Positions 24,870 through 39,983 of a stretch of DNA of 62,247 nucleotides are shown here, piece by piece (position 1 is the stretch's first letter; each line of letters begins with the position of its first letter). This stretch comes from Hirudo medicinalis (lineage: Eukaryota > Annelida > Clitellata > Hirudinida > Hirudinidae): the NCBI GenBank assembly GCA_011800805.1, contig MPNW01000215.1, forward strand, positions 3,590-65,836, given 5' to 3'. The translations under genes and the position numbers were made by a program. A model generated the notes under the pieces. It was not told the origin of the DNA. It saw only the letters and a list, made by a program, of their open reading frames with translations, and ran no database searches.

Positions 24870-25950
24870 CCCAATTACGTCCCTAGAGCTCCAGGGGGCT
24901 TCGTAATGTATTCAAAAATTTGAACACCTCTGAAACGAATTTTTGTTTTTGGACCATCGCTGTTAAAGAGACCGATTTCAAGTGGAAACTAATTTCACGT
25001 TAAGGGACAGAAAAAAAGATCATCCTATCAGGTTGTTTGAGGGTTCCCAACTGTACAAAGCTGAAATGACGTCCCTGCCCGCGGTATTTTTGCAATGTAT
25101 ATAAGAAAGATGGCGGGATAGACAGTTCGTACAGTAAACCCTGCTTGTAAAGAAAATAAATTACAACAATTAAAATTATTAAAACTGGAAACCTGGAATG
25201 ATAAGCCATTGTTTGATATGCAAGAATTCTATGTTGCTAGCTCAATTCCCTCAAAACTAGCATTTAATTTTTTATTTACTTTGGTCTCAGATGTTTTGAT
25301 ATTGTTGTAATACGGATGTTCATATATAATAAAGTTTGCCATTTTCAAAAGAAATTATAGTTGCTTATAGCTTTGCTAGTAGCAAATTCTGATGACTAAT
25401 CGCAAATTTTCATTATTAAAGGGTACTGAATGACATTTGAAAATTATCAACGCGTATGAGTGTGAAGCTAGGCGAGTAAGGTGAGTCATAGAAACAGGTG
25501 AAGTGGTGTAGCTTTATCATCTAAAATAATTAAGGAATCGTAATTAACTCTATTGAGCTGTGATTCACTGCCGGTGGTCAATTTTTGGTAGGTGGTTTAA
25601 TATTCCAAATATTCAGAAAATACAAATGCACCTGGAAATTGACCTGTCAAAGGTCGGACACTTTCCGAGTTGCTTAATTAACTAATTATACACTTAAGTC
25701 TGTGTGATTACTTTGTAGTCTTCGTAATCTGCAATCATGGTTGTGCGCTATTTGAACTACTGAAACGTTGAAAATCATCTCAAGCCTTCAATTCCGACCA
25801 CGCCCGCACGACCCTCCCTGAGAAAAACACGTGTTGCCATCGATTGATGAGCAAGCACCTGCCTCCCATGTTGTACTCTTATTTCGTGGCCACTGCATCT
25901 CCTCGTTTAGTTTACACTAGAACTTACTTCTGTCGGGCATCTTTGAGAAA

Positions 25951-27733
<1,783 letters not shown>

Positions 27734-28382
27734 ACTCGAGGTCGCATTCCTCGTCTCATCGATTAATTCAAATATGAATTTCTATGACATTATAAGTGCC
27801 TAACTTGAGTGCATTCCATCTTCAGCTCGTAACTTTGCAACCGCATTTACGCTTTTCGACGGTGGTGACTTAATTTCGTTGTTTCGACATCTTTGTAGCA
27901 ATTTTTATGGTGCCGGAAACATGCTCTTAGTGCTTTAGCAAACATTTTCAGTTTCAGATCGTCATCATCTTTGATGTATTTTTAAATTTCAAACTCCTGA
28001 CCCATTCATTGCCAGTTCCTAATTCGACTGATCAATGTTCGCAAAGTAACAAACAATGTTTTTAACTATGGAAATAAATACTTAACACTTTGAAATATTT
28101 CCAATTTATGAAAGACAAATCCAACAGCAGAACTCAGCATCTGCTACTAATTATGTTGACAATTGGACTCATTTGATGCAAAAGCTGTAACTAAAATAAA
28201 ATTAAAACAATGCTTGAGAAAGTGATTCCCATTAAATGCAGCTCTAATAAACAATAAACATCTTATTACTAAACTATAACGACATGAGTCTGAATGTTCA
28301 CTGCACAGTCTAATTTCAAGTTAATAACAAGTTGGAACTAATTGGTTAATTAATGAGAATACTATTGAATTCTTTCACTGGT
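27734..28382. other. Tail-to-tail spacer between beta-tubulin and golgin-84
   Basis: Convergent genes leave 650 bp holding two 3' UTRs. AATAAA motifs occur near 28073 on the plus strand and are plausible tubulin poly(A) signals. I see no coding exon or repeat here. Confidence 0.6.
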
Positions 28383-31300
28383 CTATGATCCACGTGGAGC
28401 AAAGTCAGAAGCATGCACTTCAGGTTGGTAGGTCAAAAGCACCACCATCACCCAGAGATGGAGGAAGATCTACAAAAAATTAACTATTTAAGTGGTTACT
28501 TAACATAAATTACAATCTGAAAATCCACTCACCATATAAATAATGACAAACACTCTTGCAATGGGATACCTCCTCAGGAATATGCCCAGTTGTATACTGC
28601 ACAAACAAATAGATTTGATTAACCCTTAAACGTTGAAATAAAATAAAAGGCGAGATGAACACCACCAAATAATCATTTTATACCTAAATCTGTCGATGGT
28701 ATTGGCAGCCATCTTGACCTTCCTGGTGACATTACCATCGAACGGAGACTCCTTCATGAAAGTGGAAAATCTTGGTCTCACTGAAGACATAGAATCCATG
28801 GCTATGAGGATTGAAATGAAAAATATAAAAGCAGGCCTTTACAAACCATCATCATCAGAATTGTTGAAGTGGATAGCAGAAGAGCTGCTCCTAAGGGCAG
28901 ACGATTCGGCCTCCCTGTATTGTTTCTGTAATAATTGTAATAGAGAGATAACAGGTTGAAAGTAAACAGGTTGTCAAACAACAATAATATTGGCTCAATA
29001 TACATTGTTGTATGGCAGGTTAACAAATGCTTCACAACACAACATTTTTTGATAAAATATCAGAATAAAACAGTATCATTTTCAAGCAAGCAAATTTGCA
29101 TGATTCTAAATGATGAAACTATCAGTCTCTGCTGACTTAAATCTTCTCAAGATATTATGAATGCATCTTAACCACTCCGACATCTTTTCTTGGTGTTTTG
29201 CCACTGCCCCAAACATAACTTAGATGATTTATCATGTCAGTAATAATAACAATAATAATTTTAAATAAAACAATATTTTCTTTTAAAACCAATGATCATT
29301 TGAGCCAACATGGTTTAAAGAACGACAACACACATGTCTACACGAGATCCAAATCTAGGATTAATCAGTTAAGTGATTAAATTCAATTAATTAATTGCAA
29401 CAAATGCAAACCTCTGTTCTCTCTAACTGCAACAGAAGGGAATTTTTTTCGGTGCTCAGAGATTCGAGGGCCATTTGCTTTTGAATTAAACTTTCGGTCA
29501 GGGTGTGCAGCCTGTTCTCAAGCTCCTCTTGGCTTGTCATGTTCAGAGATTTGGTTGTCAGCTGATAAAATGTCAGATATCAATTTATTGTACAAAAATT
29601 AGCATAAAATTAAGGTTTTAATAAATGAAAGTTTAACTATCAATACGTATTCTAGTCAGACATAGAGAATACTGGCATCACCTGGCTCCTCAGTCTCTGA
29701 ATCTCAGCCTCTCTGTCTTGTAACCTCATCTGGAATGCTGACTTCTGTTTTAAAATATCTTCATGGATGAACTTCAATTCCTGTTAATGATCAAAGATTA
29801 TTTATTTAAATAAACTCAACATCTTTTAGGGTTACATTAAATACATTACAAATGCATAATTTAAAAACCAACTTGTTTCTGTTTGTTGCTTTCATTTTCT
29901 GCATCTTCTCTCCTTCTCTTTTCCATCTCCATTTGATCTTCAAGAAGCCTCATCTGCTCCTTCATGGACTCATTGTCCTGCTGCATCTGACTCTCCAGGT
30001 CCTGGAAATCATGCAATCATCTGCATGCAACATCAGCAGTAATTCTATAATTGACAGCCACACTGACAAGACAAAACCAAGTTCTACAAACTTGACAAAA
30101 ATCAGAATCACAGCACAATTAATCATGGCTCCTTTTATACTAAGTTAACATTCAGTGATTATGACCATTTTCTTTAAAGCATGAAGATGTTCAATGATAT
30201 TGTTGGCCTATCATAATATATTTCAATTGTTTTTTAAGCATGCCTTTACCGAAATTTCAGCTCTCAGGTTTTCGATGGCAATCTGACTGGAATGATAGTC
30301 TTCCCTCAGAATGTCCCTCTCCTGCCTCAGAGAATCCATTTCACTCGAGTGAATGATCGGCTCACTGGCACCACTGCCATCCACATTATTCAGACTTCCT
30401 TCTTTCAATGTGGCAATCAGTCTATCTTTACTCTATATAATCATCAATTCAATTTAACTTCTCGAGAGTTGAGATCTAGTTCACTTGAAGCATCTTATGC
30501 ATAATTTTACAAATCATAATTAAAATTGAAACCAAACCTGCAGGATACGAGTGGCTTTCTCCTTGTAGTGAGCAAGTTCTTGCTTGGCATTTTCAGTTTG
30601 AGTCTTTGCAGACTTCAGTTGGTTGGCAGTATCACTGGAATTGGCTAAAATCAGGCAAACATTTGATGAAGCAATGAACAACAGATGCACACAATTATTC
30701 ATCCAAATGACCTTTTTCTCTCGACAAGTTCTTCTGCAGGTTGCTGACTTCCACCATTAGATTCTGCTTGTCGGATTCCAGTTCCAACAATTTCTGCTTC
30801 AACTCTGCCTAGAGAATTACAACAATAACAGAAGATTAGATGAAATTAATGGCTCTAAACAACTTTAAGCAGGACTTAAGATGACCTCCTGATTACTGAA
30901 ATTGTCCAATTCTCTCCTCAAACTATCCTCAGCACCCTGAATCTTCTCCTGCAATGTTTCGAGGGCATAACTTTGAACCCCTGTGCTCAGACTGTGATCT
31001 TGAAGAATCCTGAAAGTCATTAGGGCCTTTACATTATTAGGCTATTATTATTAATGATTATTGTTAGCTCCACAATATGATCGTGAGCTCCCATGACAAT
31101 CACCAAGCATTCAGAAGTGCATATGATTCTTACTGTCTGGTGCAACATTCATCTCAAAGTCACCAAAAAAACATCAGAAACTAAATTTTGAACAACAAGA
31201 AGAATTTTTAAACATGGAAAGCATTAGGCTTTCATGCTTGAATGTACATGGAAGCAAGTACCTGTCGTTCTCAGAAATAAGGTCGTTCACTTTCAACCTC

Positions 31301-32883
31301 TGCAGTTTGAGGTTGCCGTCTGCTTCCTCGAGTCTGAGACGAAGGAGACTCGTTTGCGTGTCTTTCGCTTCAACGGTCTTCAACAGATCAGATTCTCTGT
31401 CCTGAAGCTCCCTGACCATCTGCTCACTTCTAAGCAGCTGTCTGCTCTGCTTTTCAAGGTCCATTGTTGTTTTGTTCAACTCTTTATAAATATAAAATGT
31501 AATGATAATAAATAATATAAAAATAAATAACATTAATAATAATAATAACAATAACAATAATAATAATAATAATAATAATAATAAGTAGAACTTAAAATCA
31601 AATGCATAATTGCAACAAGCGAGATTAAGCTTTCGAGAAAAATGTAATGTTTTTACATTTTAAAGACCTACTTGTATCAGATTATTTAGCTTGATCTTAT
31701 GCTTATTTAGTTTCAAAACTTTCTCCTTAAAGTGCTCTGCTGTCTTTATATTGTTTTTAAGCAACAGCAAAGCACTTAAATTAGGCAAAGGTTTTATGGT
31801 TCGTAGCTCACATTTTTGCTGACTACAATTAATTGATTAACTGAAACATGCATTCTAAAGAGTTAAGTGGATTATCTGAACTGACTTACAAAAGATGAAA
31901 TATGAATACACATTTTTGAAGCATAGTTGTTTTGAAAAAAAATCAAATATAACATGAACATAACTAATGTAATATTATTTTTACCCTATATATATATATA
32001 TATATATATATTAATATATATATTAAACATGCAAGATTGCCTAATGATATTTATAAATTTCTCTTTCAATGACTAAACACTACCTTCTTGGTTAACTTGC
32101 ATTCTGGAGATTATAGATTGCAGTTCTCTGTTGAGAGATTGAATCTCATTCTTTAGTAAATGGTTCTCCTCCATCAGTGATGAAGCCTGACCGACACCAT
32201 CGTCGTTCAATGAGCGAAGAATGTGATCTGCTATGTTTTGGGAAATGTTTTTTAAATGTTTAAAGTTTTTGCCTCACCAACTGCACAAAAATCAATCTTG
32301 TAAGATTGAGACTTGTGGCTGTAAATACTAACTATACAATTACAATAAAAATTCACTTTAAATTATGCAATATTAAAATCTAATATAGATTCTCATTTGC
32401 CTAAACTTTCATGAATGCAAGCTTCCTCATCAACAATTTCATCTTCTTCCCCATTAAATTAGCAAAAAAAAGCCAAAATGAAACATATCAAAACATAAGT
32501 AAACTGAAATTTTAAATAGTTTACAAACCAACTGCTGTGTTTTTAATGGGAGTGCTCGTTGGATTTGGTGTTCGAGCATTTAGGGGTTGTGGATCGTTTA
32601 GGAATTCAAATAATTCACTGTCCTCATCCTTCTTTGCAGGTTTTGATGCTTGACCAACAACCGTCGACGTTTGATAAGAAGATTGGCGCTTTTCTGAAGT
32701 CTGCGAGAGATAAGGCGAATAACTCGCGACAGGACTTTCGTTGGACAGCAGCCATTGTGAGGAAAGTTGAGAGGACGAATCCGTGCGTTCAAAACTGGTG
32801 TTTTGGAGAGCTTGACCAGCGGCTTGATCTACTTTGTTCAGAAGATTTTCTGTTTTAGCTGCCAGAGCACCTAACCAAGACAT
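28383..32883 (-). CDS. GOLGA5: Golgin-84 (GOLGA5-like) Golgi tether
   Basis: Golgin-84 is a tail-anchored coiled-coil tether of the Golgi that captures intra-Golgi vesicles and maintains Golgi ribbon structure. The start at 32883 gives MSWLGALAAKTENLLNKVDQ, matching the conserved golgin-84 N-terminus. About fifteen short exons encode a long coiled coil (KDTQTSLLRLRLEEADGNL near 31.3 kb; ELAHYKEKATRILQ near 30.55 kb; EMDSLRQERDILREDY near 30.3 kb). The C-terminal exons give KMAANTIDRF, then LGIFLRRYPIARVFVIIYM and HLWVMVVLLTYQPEVHA, the conserved membrane anchor, with the stop at 28383-28385. Internal exon edges are approximate. Nothing suggests it is broken. It converges on beta-tubulin. Confidence 0.95.
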
Positions 32884-33934
32884 TCTGAAATTTTGATAGA
32901 TATATATTTAGTGATGTTAGCTACTCAATTAGTGGATTAAATTAGGTTGCCCCATCGAACATTCTCACCTATGCTCTAGCAATCAAACACAAATAAACAA
33001 CTGACGCGATAATTTGGAGATTTAGATTTGTAGCCAAAGCTCATAGGATTTCTTCTTTCACAATACATATACGTGGATAAACATAGGCTTAAGTTATTAA
33101 ACAATTTGCAAAATAATTTATGCAGCGCGACGTTTGGTATTTATTTATTCATTTAAATACCACTTTGAAAAATGTTGAATGCAGAAGCTGGTGTATTCTA
33201 TAAAGCCTTTACTTTCATTTACCTTTACTTTACTGGCATTACAAAAAATGTTTAGTTCGTTTTCATTCTATAGGTCAAAATATGGTTTTAATTTTACAAC
33301 GGGAGTAGAAAATATATTTGAACTTAACATTTTTTAAGTTAAATATTTTGTACATGCTTATAAAAATAAAATCTGTTTTAAAACACTTAATAAAAGAGCA
33401 AAAATCATTCTTCGAAATTCATTGATTTCATTTAGTGATTCGGTCAAGTCTTGAAATTCCACTGAAGTTCAACTGAATGCGAGTTAGGCATTCACATTTG
33501 AAGCGACTGCACATCCTAAAATTATCTAGTGAAAAGTTGGTTTCGATTATTAAGGACAAAATTACTTGAAATGAGCCCTTTGAGGGATGAATAAAAATTC
33601 CACGAAGAGAGGGTGGAGAGAGTTGCTTATGCTGAAGCCTGCTGCTTTCTGAAGTTCAGCTAATCTTGCAACAATTCTAGAGCAGCTAACTTATCAGACT
33701 CATCTGGGCGTGCCAAACGAACTAGTGGTTCTTATTTAATAGACATTTCTTTTATCGAATTTTTATGAAGCCATATTTTTCTGTAATACATTTCTGAACG
33801 TTTTCGTTTTTCCGCTGCAGAATTCGGAAGAGAACCTCAAAAAGGAACAAGAGCGCATTATAAGTTCAGTTTCAGAAAATTTCGTTTTGTGTTAATTGGT
33901 GTTTTTCTGTGCACACGTGGCAAACTTTCGCCAA
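32884..33934. other. Divergent spacer between golgin-84 and PDZ gene
   Basis: Golgin-84 and the PDZ gene start on opposite strands about 1 kb apart, so both 5' UTRs and promoters should be here. I see no TATA box at a convincing distance, no repeats and no coding exon. Confidence 0.5.
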
Positions 33935-36900
33935 ATGAGCAAGCAAATTGTGGTCACCCTACTTGGTGGACTCCCATTGGGTTTCAGACTTTCCGCACTC
34001 AAAGAAGATGATAGATTCTACGCTGTGTCTAAGGTTGTATATACTTCATTTACTCTAAATTAATTTGCATTGAAAGTCCATTAATTTGTAACATAGCTTG
34101 AATAATGTAATTATTTTAAAAAGCTGCATTTATTTCCATGGTATTTGTATGTATGTTTGTATGTATTTACGTTTAATCCATGGAAAAAAGAAATTAGCGA
34201 AAACATTTGATGAGAAAAATGAAGCTTTGCTGCCAATATTAATCCCGCTAACAAACATTTACCGAACTGACTCAGCATTTTCGCACATTTGATTAGTTGT
34301 GGGATTCATTTTATTGAGATTAAGTTGCTCCAAAATTTGGATTCAAAATTTCATTTACATACAGTTTCATGACATTCACTTATTTCAGCAATTTTAAAAG
34401 CGACGAGAACCTAATGAAAATGCTTTGAAAATTGAGAATTTGTTCTCGTGCCTTAATTTTGGTTCATTTTCGTTATTGGATGTTTCTTAATGAAACTTTC
34501 ATTACCACAAAGGAGACGTTGGATTATGATTTAACTAATAATATTATTCAAGTGGTTCAGACGATTATTATGGTCTACAGAAGGACTGATTTTGAGGCAT
34601 AATTTAAAAAAATAATGAATATTATTAAATTCGTATAAAATTTTCGCTGTTTCGAAAGACTGAAACATTTGGAATTCCAATAGAAAGTAGCAGCAGCACT
34701 AACGTAACAGACGATAAGGATTGCGTTAGTCATGCGTGGTCTTCAATCAATCCAGGCAGATCGACCTGCTAACATTCTGGAAATTTCTAAAGAGAACAAA
34801 TCAAATGATAGCGGAAGTGTTCTTCCTTAAGGTTGACCCATGAGTTATTTTATTTTAGTTTCTTTTGTGGCTTTAATATTTGTGTTAAAGGTGTTTTGTT
34901 GAATGAAGATTCTCTAAATTAAAAAAAAAGATTAACAAAATATTGTTAATTAATATCTACACATATTACAAAATGCTATTTATTACTTTTTTTAATTATT
35001 ATTATTATTATTATTAATTGATCTTTTTATGAACATCAAACAGAAACAAAAAAAATTAAAACTCTAAGTAATTAACCCATAAATGAAATGATTATGTCCA
35101 GGGGGACATCCCGGTAAGAGGGCCGCCTATGTAAAAGAAATTCAGGTGGAAGAAGAAAATTGTTTGCTTGTTTGATAAATAAACAAACAATTTTGGTTGC
35201 AAGTTGGAAGGAAGAATATTAAAATGTTTAAAAGGACATCAAGTATTCTTTATGGGAGGGGGACCGTTTAAGCTTTTTCCAGCGAGTCAAACTATCTGAG
35301 GGGATGACCTTTTTTGCCCCAAAATGACTTCACGATGTATAGTGATTTGAAAGTTGTTATTGATAGTGATGTGGTAGTTTCTTTAGATAAACTTGAATAT
35401 GTATATCCGTGAACATAAATTGAAGCATTGAATTGAAAATTTAAGGCATTACAAGCATAAGTAAATATAGACACAGATATGGAATTATTTAATTGTAATA
35501 TTATACAAAGTTGATAAACATGTTGTTTTGCTGTTGACGTCTATTATCAAACGCCGCCCTCGAAGACCAGCAAAAATGATCTTTGTTGCTGAAAGATTTT
35601 ATTACAACTGTCTCTCAAAGAGCAGCAGTTTTTGCAGCTGTAAATCGTTGTTTGTAAATTGTTTTCACGTCAAAACAAACACGAACGAAGGTGTTTTTGT
35701 TTCCGCCAACGGAACAAAAGTTACACAGGTGAATCATTGTTGAACTGCTTTCAACAAGGATGTATTTCTGCTGTCCTGCTGAAATAAATGTATTTTATCA
35801 CAAACATAAACACGTCGCTTTATGACTGTCATAAGAGATCATCACGTAATAGTATTTCACACATTCAGATAAGACAATACAGCAAGGCTGAAAAAGCGGG
35901 TCTTCAACTCGAAGATGTCATACTATGCGTCAATGGCGTTAACTGCGAAGGTCTTTCTCACGTGGCAGTAACGTCCCTCACAGACATCAGCGATGTCCTC
36001 AACATGCTTGTTCTCCGGTGAGTTCCAGTATATCTATTTAATTTATCTACTTTGAAAGTACAAGAAGATTTTTAGTTTTTTTTTGTGCTGAATTTTATTG
36101 AATTACTAAAAATAGAAATTTTCAAGAATATTTAAAATCTCAGAAATGCCAAGAGTTCTTCGGAAGTTATCAACGCCTTCTCAAATCTTGGCGAATCCGC
36201 ACGGCGTCTCACTCCTAAGGAAATTGCAGATCTCACTGGAAACCAAAATGTAACAGTCACCAGAAGGCAATCAACGGGTTGCATTTCTCAAACTCCACAT
36301 TACGACCATCACAGACAAACTCCGTTCAAGCTCTTTGGAAGTCAGAAAGTCAAACAAAATAATTTTTCCAATGTTGTCAAATCATCTCAGAAAGAAGAAT
36401 ATCTGGGTCGCAGGTCGGATTCAGAAGAAAGAAAATTAGAGGAAAATGGAAGGATATCGGAAAAAAGACGCGAGAGACTCAACAGAACGGAAAATGGCTC
36501 TCAAAAGCGTCATCTCGTCCCATCGCGATTAAAGAACATCGCACAAACGACGGAAGTACTGGAAAAGGAATTGGAAGAAGAATTGAGAAAGGAGTTAAAT
36601 TTGCAAATGTTTGAAGAAGCAAGCAAAGACTTGGTCAAACAAAGCCCTGATCCATGTCACAATCTACTTCATAGCAGGAGCGTCAGATGTGCCTCTGAAG
36701 AACCTCGATACAAGACTAACATGCAATTTAAATTGTCTACTGATGAGATTAAAATGAATCAAAAAGTACCACTGACTCAAACCAAAGTGAGCATAAGGCG
36801 TTTTTCATTGGCTGTTCCAGCTGAGAATACTTTATCGACTGAAAATAAGGCAGTAGTTTCAAGAAACAAACTGAACATTACTCCTCTGCAGATAAGGCCT

Positions 36901-38583
36901 TCAATAGCTGCTCCAATTTCGCGAAGGGCTCAATTTTCCATACGATCTAATTCAATAGTCGGAATACCAAAGGAACCCTTTCTTTTAAACGAAGGGGAAA
37001 TTCCAGTTGGAAATGTTCAGTTTTCCAGACAGTCAGACAACATTAAAAGCTCGACAAAGCTACTACCTACTCCTCACCAAGTTAAACATACTGAGAATCA
37101 ACCTGACAAACAAGATGACGAGGTTCAAAGTTCGGTTCGAATAACATCTTCTTCAACTAAGAAACAGGTCATGCCTGCGTCCAGAATACGTTCGAACAGT
37201 CTCAGTGTCCTTTCAACAGCTCGTAATACACCAGCTTCCTTTTCAAGACCTACCAACTTTTCGCTAAGCACAGGGTCAAACAAAGCATCTGAAAGAAATT
37301 TAATCGATGTCACAACCTTTATAGGGAAGGATAAACTCTCAGATACTCAGGCAATTGCTGCACATCAACATACAGATCCTAAAACTGCTGACCTCAGTCA
37401 AGATACCTATACTGATTTTCATGAATCTAAGAGTGATTCCAAAAATAAAATCCCGAAGGAAAGAAAACTTTCTTTTAGCAGTCAATCAAGAGCACTTAAC
37501 CCATTGCCAATAGTCAAAATGCCAAAAAGCGCTATTATAATCCAAAACAAGTCCGGCAGGACTGCCAAGACTTACGATTGGTTTTCTAATGTGCCTCCAA
37601 AAGAAGCAACAGGTAGTGACTTATTTATTTTTAAATAATAAACAAATTGACTAAACATAAATTTTATTTGAAAGTAAACATATTTTATTGAAGCAATGCC
37701 GAACAGGATACCACCAAATGCCAACCTTCCTCTCCCGACTCCTGAAAATCACTTTCGAACAAGTGACCACAGCTTCAAGTCGAGAGAGGAGATTGTTGTC
37801 AATTCGGCACAACAACAACCATTAAGTTCAATTAATATTTGGAGTCCCATGCGAATAAAAAATGCTGACTTATCAGAGAAGCACATGCAAGACTTTCACA
37901 CTGCTGGCATCACGTCTCCCTCTGGAGGGAAACACACTGCCTTCCCAGCAACAAAACCATATTACAATTTTGCCCAAACATCAAAAGGTTTTCAACAAAA
38001 CGCTCCTTACGGTCGGAAGTTTGGAACAGACCAAATGAAATTCTCATCCAGTCATTCGTCTGCGTCACAAACTTTTACACCTCCTCAATTGCTTGCAGCC
38101 TTCGACCCGCAACAATATTCAAAGTTCAATTTGCAGCAGAATCAAACGAATAACCTCTATTCAACCTCTCTGGCAGACCACGTAAAAACTTCCCAAGCCT
38201 ACAATGTTCCTCAGCATTCTTATCAACCATCATCATTCACAAATCCCGCTTGTCAGCCACTCTCGACTCGTTTCAATGTGAGCTCCAGAGGACAGCAGTC
38301 ACAGTCGACCAGAGAAAGATTTGAACGATCATCATTTATGCCACCCAACCAATTTGAAGAAAGGGGAACTCAATTAAATCCTTACAACACACATAATCCA
38401 TGGTCACCCAGCAATCCTCAAGTAACTCCTTTCAAGCGCACTTATGCCAGCCAGCAGAACACTTACTCGACATTGCCACGTAACTTCAAGTCCCATGGCC
38501 ACAACTTCGCTGGTAACTCTGGCTTTAGTCAAAGTGACAGCCTTTCCATGAATCTATTCGAAATATGTGGAGGCCCAGCATGA
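33935..38583 (+). CDS. Synaptopodin-2-like PDZ protein
   Basis: Four exons (33935-34033, 35869-36017, 36144-37612, 37694-38583) sum to 2607 nt, giving 868 residues. All joins are GT-AG and in frame. Residues 1 to about 83 form one PDZ domain. Its carboxylate loop is LGGLPLGFRLSALKEDD, followed by AEKAGLQLEDVILCVNGVNC, ending at LNMLVLR. The closest remembered relatives are the single N-terminal PDZ of synaptopodin-2 and related muscle/actin proteins (GGxPWGFRL, KIRxQSKA, GDEVVSING). The remaining 780 residues are low-complexity, rich in Ser, Gln, Asn and Pro, with a short TYDWFSNVPPKE motif near residue 560. Intron 1 (1.8 kb) holds a retroelement tail. A role in actin or Z-disc scaffolding is an inference from the PDZ only. 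Confidence 0.75.
34808..34930 (+). mobile_element. Non-LTR retroelement 3' end with poly(A), copy 2
   Basis: Inside intron 1 of the PDZ gene, TTCCTTAAGGTTGACCCATG and GAGTTATTTTATTT match the 17690-17816 segment. An A-rich tail ends near 34930. The two copies are diverged by substitutions and small indels, so neither insertion is recent. Confidence 0.6.
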
Positions 38584-39983
38584 GCTCAATGGATAACAAA
38601 TACTGGGATCATGCGAAAACCAATTGATTGCATTAAGCAAACAACTGAACTCCTCCGATCACGACAACCTTTTTAAACTCTGCTTGTGAAAGTGTGTTCT
38701 CCGTTTCTTCAAAGTGATTTTTAATTTTTGGAAGTGGATGCCTGGTTGACACGAGAGACAGACTCTCAAAATGAAATGATTCTGTCAATCCAATTTATTC
38801 TGTCATTTGTTGCTTATTTATTGGAAATACATGAAACTATGATGTGACCTGACCCTGTTGCTGTTTTCTCGACGATCTAGGACTCGAAAATCCGAAAATG
38901 TCTATTCCCAACTCATAAAACCGATTTTTTACAAATTAATTTAATAAACTTAATTAAAGAATAATTTGCTGCGTAACATTCGCCCAACAATTCAAATATT
39001 TTTTACATTAGTATCATAACTAAATTAAAGACACAGACAAACTCCCCAACCAAACCAGATTAAAATAAGAATGAAGCAAGCTAATCAAAAAAGTAAGAAA
39101 ACAATTTCGCATTCTTCTTCACAAAGTATGTCCACAAGAAACTTAAACAGGTATGCACCAGACACACCAACAATTCTGCAATTGTTAATTTGAAAAGGTT
39201 ATTAAATGTATTAGCTGAATTAATTTCCTTCGTGGATTTCAAATAGTCTGTTATTTTTTGTTAGTTCTCAAGTGTTCAAGTCATTTCTTCACTTGCACCA
39301 AAGGAACTAATTTCAGAATTGCAATTGATCAAGATAAGCCGAGAAATATTTCGAGAATTGTATTCTCTTCAAGGCATCACCAGATGAATCTTTTTAAAAA
39401 CTTGCACAATAATAAAATAGCAATAACAAATGGTAAGCATAAATTTACAGATGTTTTATCAATGAATTTAAAAGCAGTCTCAATGTTGACCAATAGAAAT
39501 TGATATTTTTTTTATTAATACAGAAATTTATTTGTGCTCAGTTTCAAAGTAACAAGAGCAGACTAGCTGAAGACCACCTTATCATAAAACATTTTTCAAT
39601 TAAAATGCAGATGTTATATTAGAATATCAAAACAATTCCATCACTTGACTTGTAATTTTAGGGTTTCTTGTCAAGTCATGATTCTAAAGCCAATTTAACA
39701 TTGTAATAAAATACTGAATGTACCATTAAAACAACATAATTAATATTTGATTATTCAAATAATTCAGAAGCCTTTCAAAATATTTTAGCAGTATAATGCT
39801 CAGCAAAATAACTGTCTTCAATTTATCACAGATAAAAATATAAGGAAGGAAGTATTAGTTATGGAATGTTTCAAATTCACAACAGAAGCAACAAAGGAAA
39901 GAAACAAGGGAATCAACAAATGCATTGATTGAAAACAACTTAGAAGCTTCAAGAATATTCACAAACACTCAATTCATTTCTTC
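38584..39983. other. Tail-to-tail spacer, no gene seen
   Basis: 1.4 kb between two convergent genes, AT-rich, with several AATAAA motifs that could serve either 3' end. Short ORFs such as 39258-39503 have no recognisable content. Confidence 0.55.

Larger units (their letters stand above)
22997..25950. other. Intergenic region between GBF1 and beta-tubulin
   Basis: GBF1 and beta-tubulin diverge from this 2.95-kb stretch, so their promoters should lie at its two ends. The main structure is a diverged direct repeat pair at 23372-23498 and 24744-24869. A GC-rich island lies at 24575-24680. A 69-codon minus-strand ORF at 25000-25209 begins with a hydrophobic segment (VLIILIVVIYFLY) but has no visible continuation. 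I find no supported gene. Confidence 0.7.

Noticed and set aside
31174..31557. Leucine-rich start to a golgin ORF
   Set aside because: The leader comes from an (AAT)n intron repeat; only the later part is a golgin-84 exon.
31985..32030. TATA-like run as a promoter
   Set aside because: It is a (TA)n microsatellite in a golgin-84 intron, not near a transcription start.
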